From Streptomyces showdoensis (GTDB lineage: Bacteria > Actinomycetota > Actinomycetes > Streptomycetales > Streptomycetaceae): 64,000 bases of DNA. The translations under genes were made by a program, and so were the position numbers. The notes beneath the pieces are model-generated. The model saw only the letters and a program-made list of their open reading frames with translations. It was not told the DNA's origin and did not search any database. This document shows, piece by piece, positions 62,710-64,000 of this stretch (positions within the stretch are counted from its first letter, which is position 1; every line of letters begins with the position of its first letter). The stretch spans positions 124,001 through 188,000 of the forward strand of contig NZ_BAAAXG010000006.1 in the NCBI RefSeq assembly GCF_039535475.1. The letters are read 5' to 3'.

Positions 62710-63803
62710 AGGTCGGCATCACCGACGTCGCAGCCCGGGCTCAGGTCAGCGAGGCCACCGTCAGCCGGGTGATCAACCGGCGGCAGGGGGTGTCGAAGAA
62801 GACCCGCGAGGCCGTCGAGCAGGCGATGGCCGAGCTCGGCTACGAGCGTCAGACGCAGGGGCAACTGGTCGCCGTGGTGACCGAGTTCGTGTCGAACCCG
62901 TTCTTCGCGGACGTCGCCGAGCGGATCGAGTCGGCGCTCGCCCCGCACGGCCTGAAGACGGTGCTCTGCCCGGTCTTCCCCGGCGGCGTGCAGGAGCTGG
63001 ACTTCCTCAGCTCGCTCGTGGACAAGGGCATCGCGGCCGTCGTCTTCCTCTCCGCCTCCAACACCGTGGAGGGCGCGGACACCGACGGCTACGAGCTGCT
63101 GCGGCAGCGCCGCGTGCCGTACGTGGGCATCAACGGCGAGTTCGCGGACGGGGTGCCCGCCCCGGTCTTCTCCACCGACGACGCCCTCGCCGCCGAGCTG
63201 GCCGTGGACCATCTGCACCGGCTCGGCCACCGCCGGATCGGCATGGCCTCGGGTCCCTCGGGCAACCGGCCCGCGGACCGGCGGGTACGGGGCTTCGTGG
63301 CGGCCATGGCCCGGCGCGGCATCGACGACGCGGAGCGCTGGGTGGTCCGCCAGTCCTACAGCGTGGAGGGCGGCCAGTCGGCGGCCACCTCGCTGGTCGG
63401 CCTGGGCGCCACCGGGATCGTCGCGGCCAGCGACTTCATGGCGCTGGCGCGGTCCGCGGGATCCGCCGGCTGGGCCTCTCGGTGCCCGGCGACGTGTCGG
63501 TGGTGGGCTACGACGGGTCGACCGTCACCGAGTTCACCGACCCGGCCCTCACCACGGTCCGCCAGCCCGCCGACCGCCTCGCCCTGGAGGTGGGCCGCGG
63601 CGTGCTGGCCCTGGTCAGCAACCGGGAGGTCCCCCACGGGCGAGCTCCTGTTCGACCCGGAGCTGGTGATCAGGGCCTCCACGGGGCCCGCCCCCCGCGT
63701 GACTCCGGACGGGGCGGGCGGCCCTCGGGCGCGCGCCCCGTTTGCCCGGCCCGTCCGGTGGTGCGGTAATGGGAACGCCATGTCCCCTCCGCCCCACCAG
63801 TGA
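62706..63803 (+). pseudogene. LacI-family regulator of the galactoside locus, frameshifted
   Basis: HTH residues 3-25 (ITDVAARAQVSEATVSRVIN), then the ligand-binding domain (VVTEFVSNPFFADVAERIES, then HRLGHRRIGMASGPSG). The frame shifts near 63456 and shifts back near 63633 (GDVSVVGYDGSTV in the alternate frame, then GELLFDPELVIRAST). Open to 63803, but a further C-run indel near 63691 would end it at TGA 63700-63702, a more typical 330 residues. ATG overlaps the GH36 stop. Probable repressor at the TGAAAAGTTTCA site. Confidence 0.85.
63742..63770 (+). promoter_or_regulatory. possible promoter of the GreA-like gene
   Basis: TTGCCC (63742-63747), 17-bp spacer, GGTAAT (63765-63770), about 48 bp before the GreA-like ATG. 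Eye match only; if real it supports the LacI gene ending before this point. Confidence 0.35.
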
Positions 63804-63817
63804 CGCGGGGAGCAGCC

Positions 63818-64000
63818 ATGACCGACGGTCCCCAGCCCATCAGCCCCGAAGCCCGGCGCGCCCTGGAGCGGGAACTCGCGGAGCTGCGCGCCGACCGCGC
63901 GAAGGTGGCGGCGACGCTGCGGTCCGAGGACCCGGTGGGCGACCGGGCGGACGAGGCCGACGAGCTGCAGCGGGCCGACGACGTCGCCCGCCTGGACGAG
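63818..64000 (+). CDS. GreA/GreB-family transcript elongation factor, 3'-truncated
   Basis: ATG with GGGGAG upstream; the first 61 residues (ISPEARRALERELAELRADRAKV, then VGDRADEADELQRADDVARL) match the N-terminal coiled-coil of GreA/GreB family proteins, which rescue backtracked RNA polymerase through its secondary channel. The rest, including the FKBP-like domain, lies outside the window. It is unrelated to the sugar locus. Confidence 0.85.
   Translation, partial: MTDGPQPISPEARRALERELAELRADRAKVAATLRSEDPVGDRADEADELQRADDVARLDE

Noticed and set aside
50298..63803. The broken genes as true pseudogenes or programmed frameshifts
   Set aside because: All breaks are one-base indels spread over unrelated genes and no slippery-site context; uniform sequencing error explains them better.
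1..64000. A mobile element or integrated prophage around the conflict operon
   Set aside because: No integrase, transposase, tRNA attachment site or flanking direct repeats; GC and codon usage are uniform.

Overview
The window is chromosomal DNA from a sporulating actinomycete, almost certainly Streptomyces or a close relative. GC is very high with strong G/C bias at third codon positions, GTG starts are common, and the gene set is typical: an SsgA-like protein, SpoIIE-type phosphatases, a SigB/SigF-type sigma factor, SAV_2336-type vWA proteins and a mycothiol-type DinB protein. I see no tRNA or rRNA gene, transposase, integrase or CRISPR array.

Layout. 0-5 kb: two SpoIIE-family phosphatases, an SsgA-like protein, a RsbW-like anti-sigma kinase and a SigB/F-type sigma factor, which together look like most of a partner-switching stress/development module. 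5-7.4 kb: DUF4230, VanZ-like and Sfp-type phosphopantetheinyl transferase genes. 7.5-16.4 kb (minus strand): four genes joined by ATGA-type overlaps: an alpha/beta hydrolase, a caspase-VMAP-C-like protein, a MoxR AAA ATPase, and a giant protein carrying a vWA domain, an NB-ARC-like NTPase, repeats, a degenerate cyclase-like domain and a C-terminal NaeI-type nuclease domain with an intact E/D/D-x-K set. This is a vWA-MoxR-caspase conflict (probable phage-defence or suicide) system and is the most interesting part of the window. 16.6-19.3 kb: a macrolide-type glycosyltransferase divergent from an AlkZ-like DNA glycosylase. 19.3-34.8 kb: mostly housekeeping and accessory genes (OpcA, oxidoreductase/DoxX, M20 peptidase, HdeD, DUF350, serine hydrolase, a WGR beta-propeller protein, SPFH, M23 peptidase, MacB-like ABC exporter, ROK regulator, MDMPI-like).

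34.9-46.2 kb: a high-mannose N-glycan utilisation locus. A sugar ABC importer, a GH5 enzyme (probably a GH5_18-like beta-mannosidase) and a GH38 alpha-mannosidase lie in one minus-strand operon. Divergent from it is a LacI-type regulator followed by a secreted GH85 endo-beta-N-acetylglucosaminidase. Matching 16-bp palindromes sit on both promoters, so the LacI protein probably controls the extracellular cutting enzyme and the import/trimming operon together.

46.3-52.3 kb: LysE exporter, alpha/beta hydrolase, then a MarR regulator divergent from an acyl-CoA-type catabolic operon (SDR, amidohydrolase, acyl-CoA ligase, MaoC). 52.3-63.8 kb: oxidoreductase, GlxA-type regulator, a PLP aminotransferase, a secreted glycosidase-like protein, and a second sugar locus (SBP, two permeases, GH36 alpha-galactosidase, LacI regulator), ending in a truncated GreA/GreB-family gene. 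From about 50.67 kb onward essentially every gene is broken by single-base indels, mostly in G/C runs, while the left 50 kb is clean. I read this as a sequence-quality problem rather than gene decay and annotate these loci as frameshifted genes with their probable intact function.
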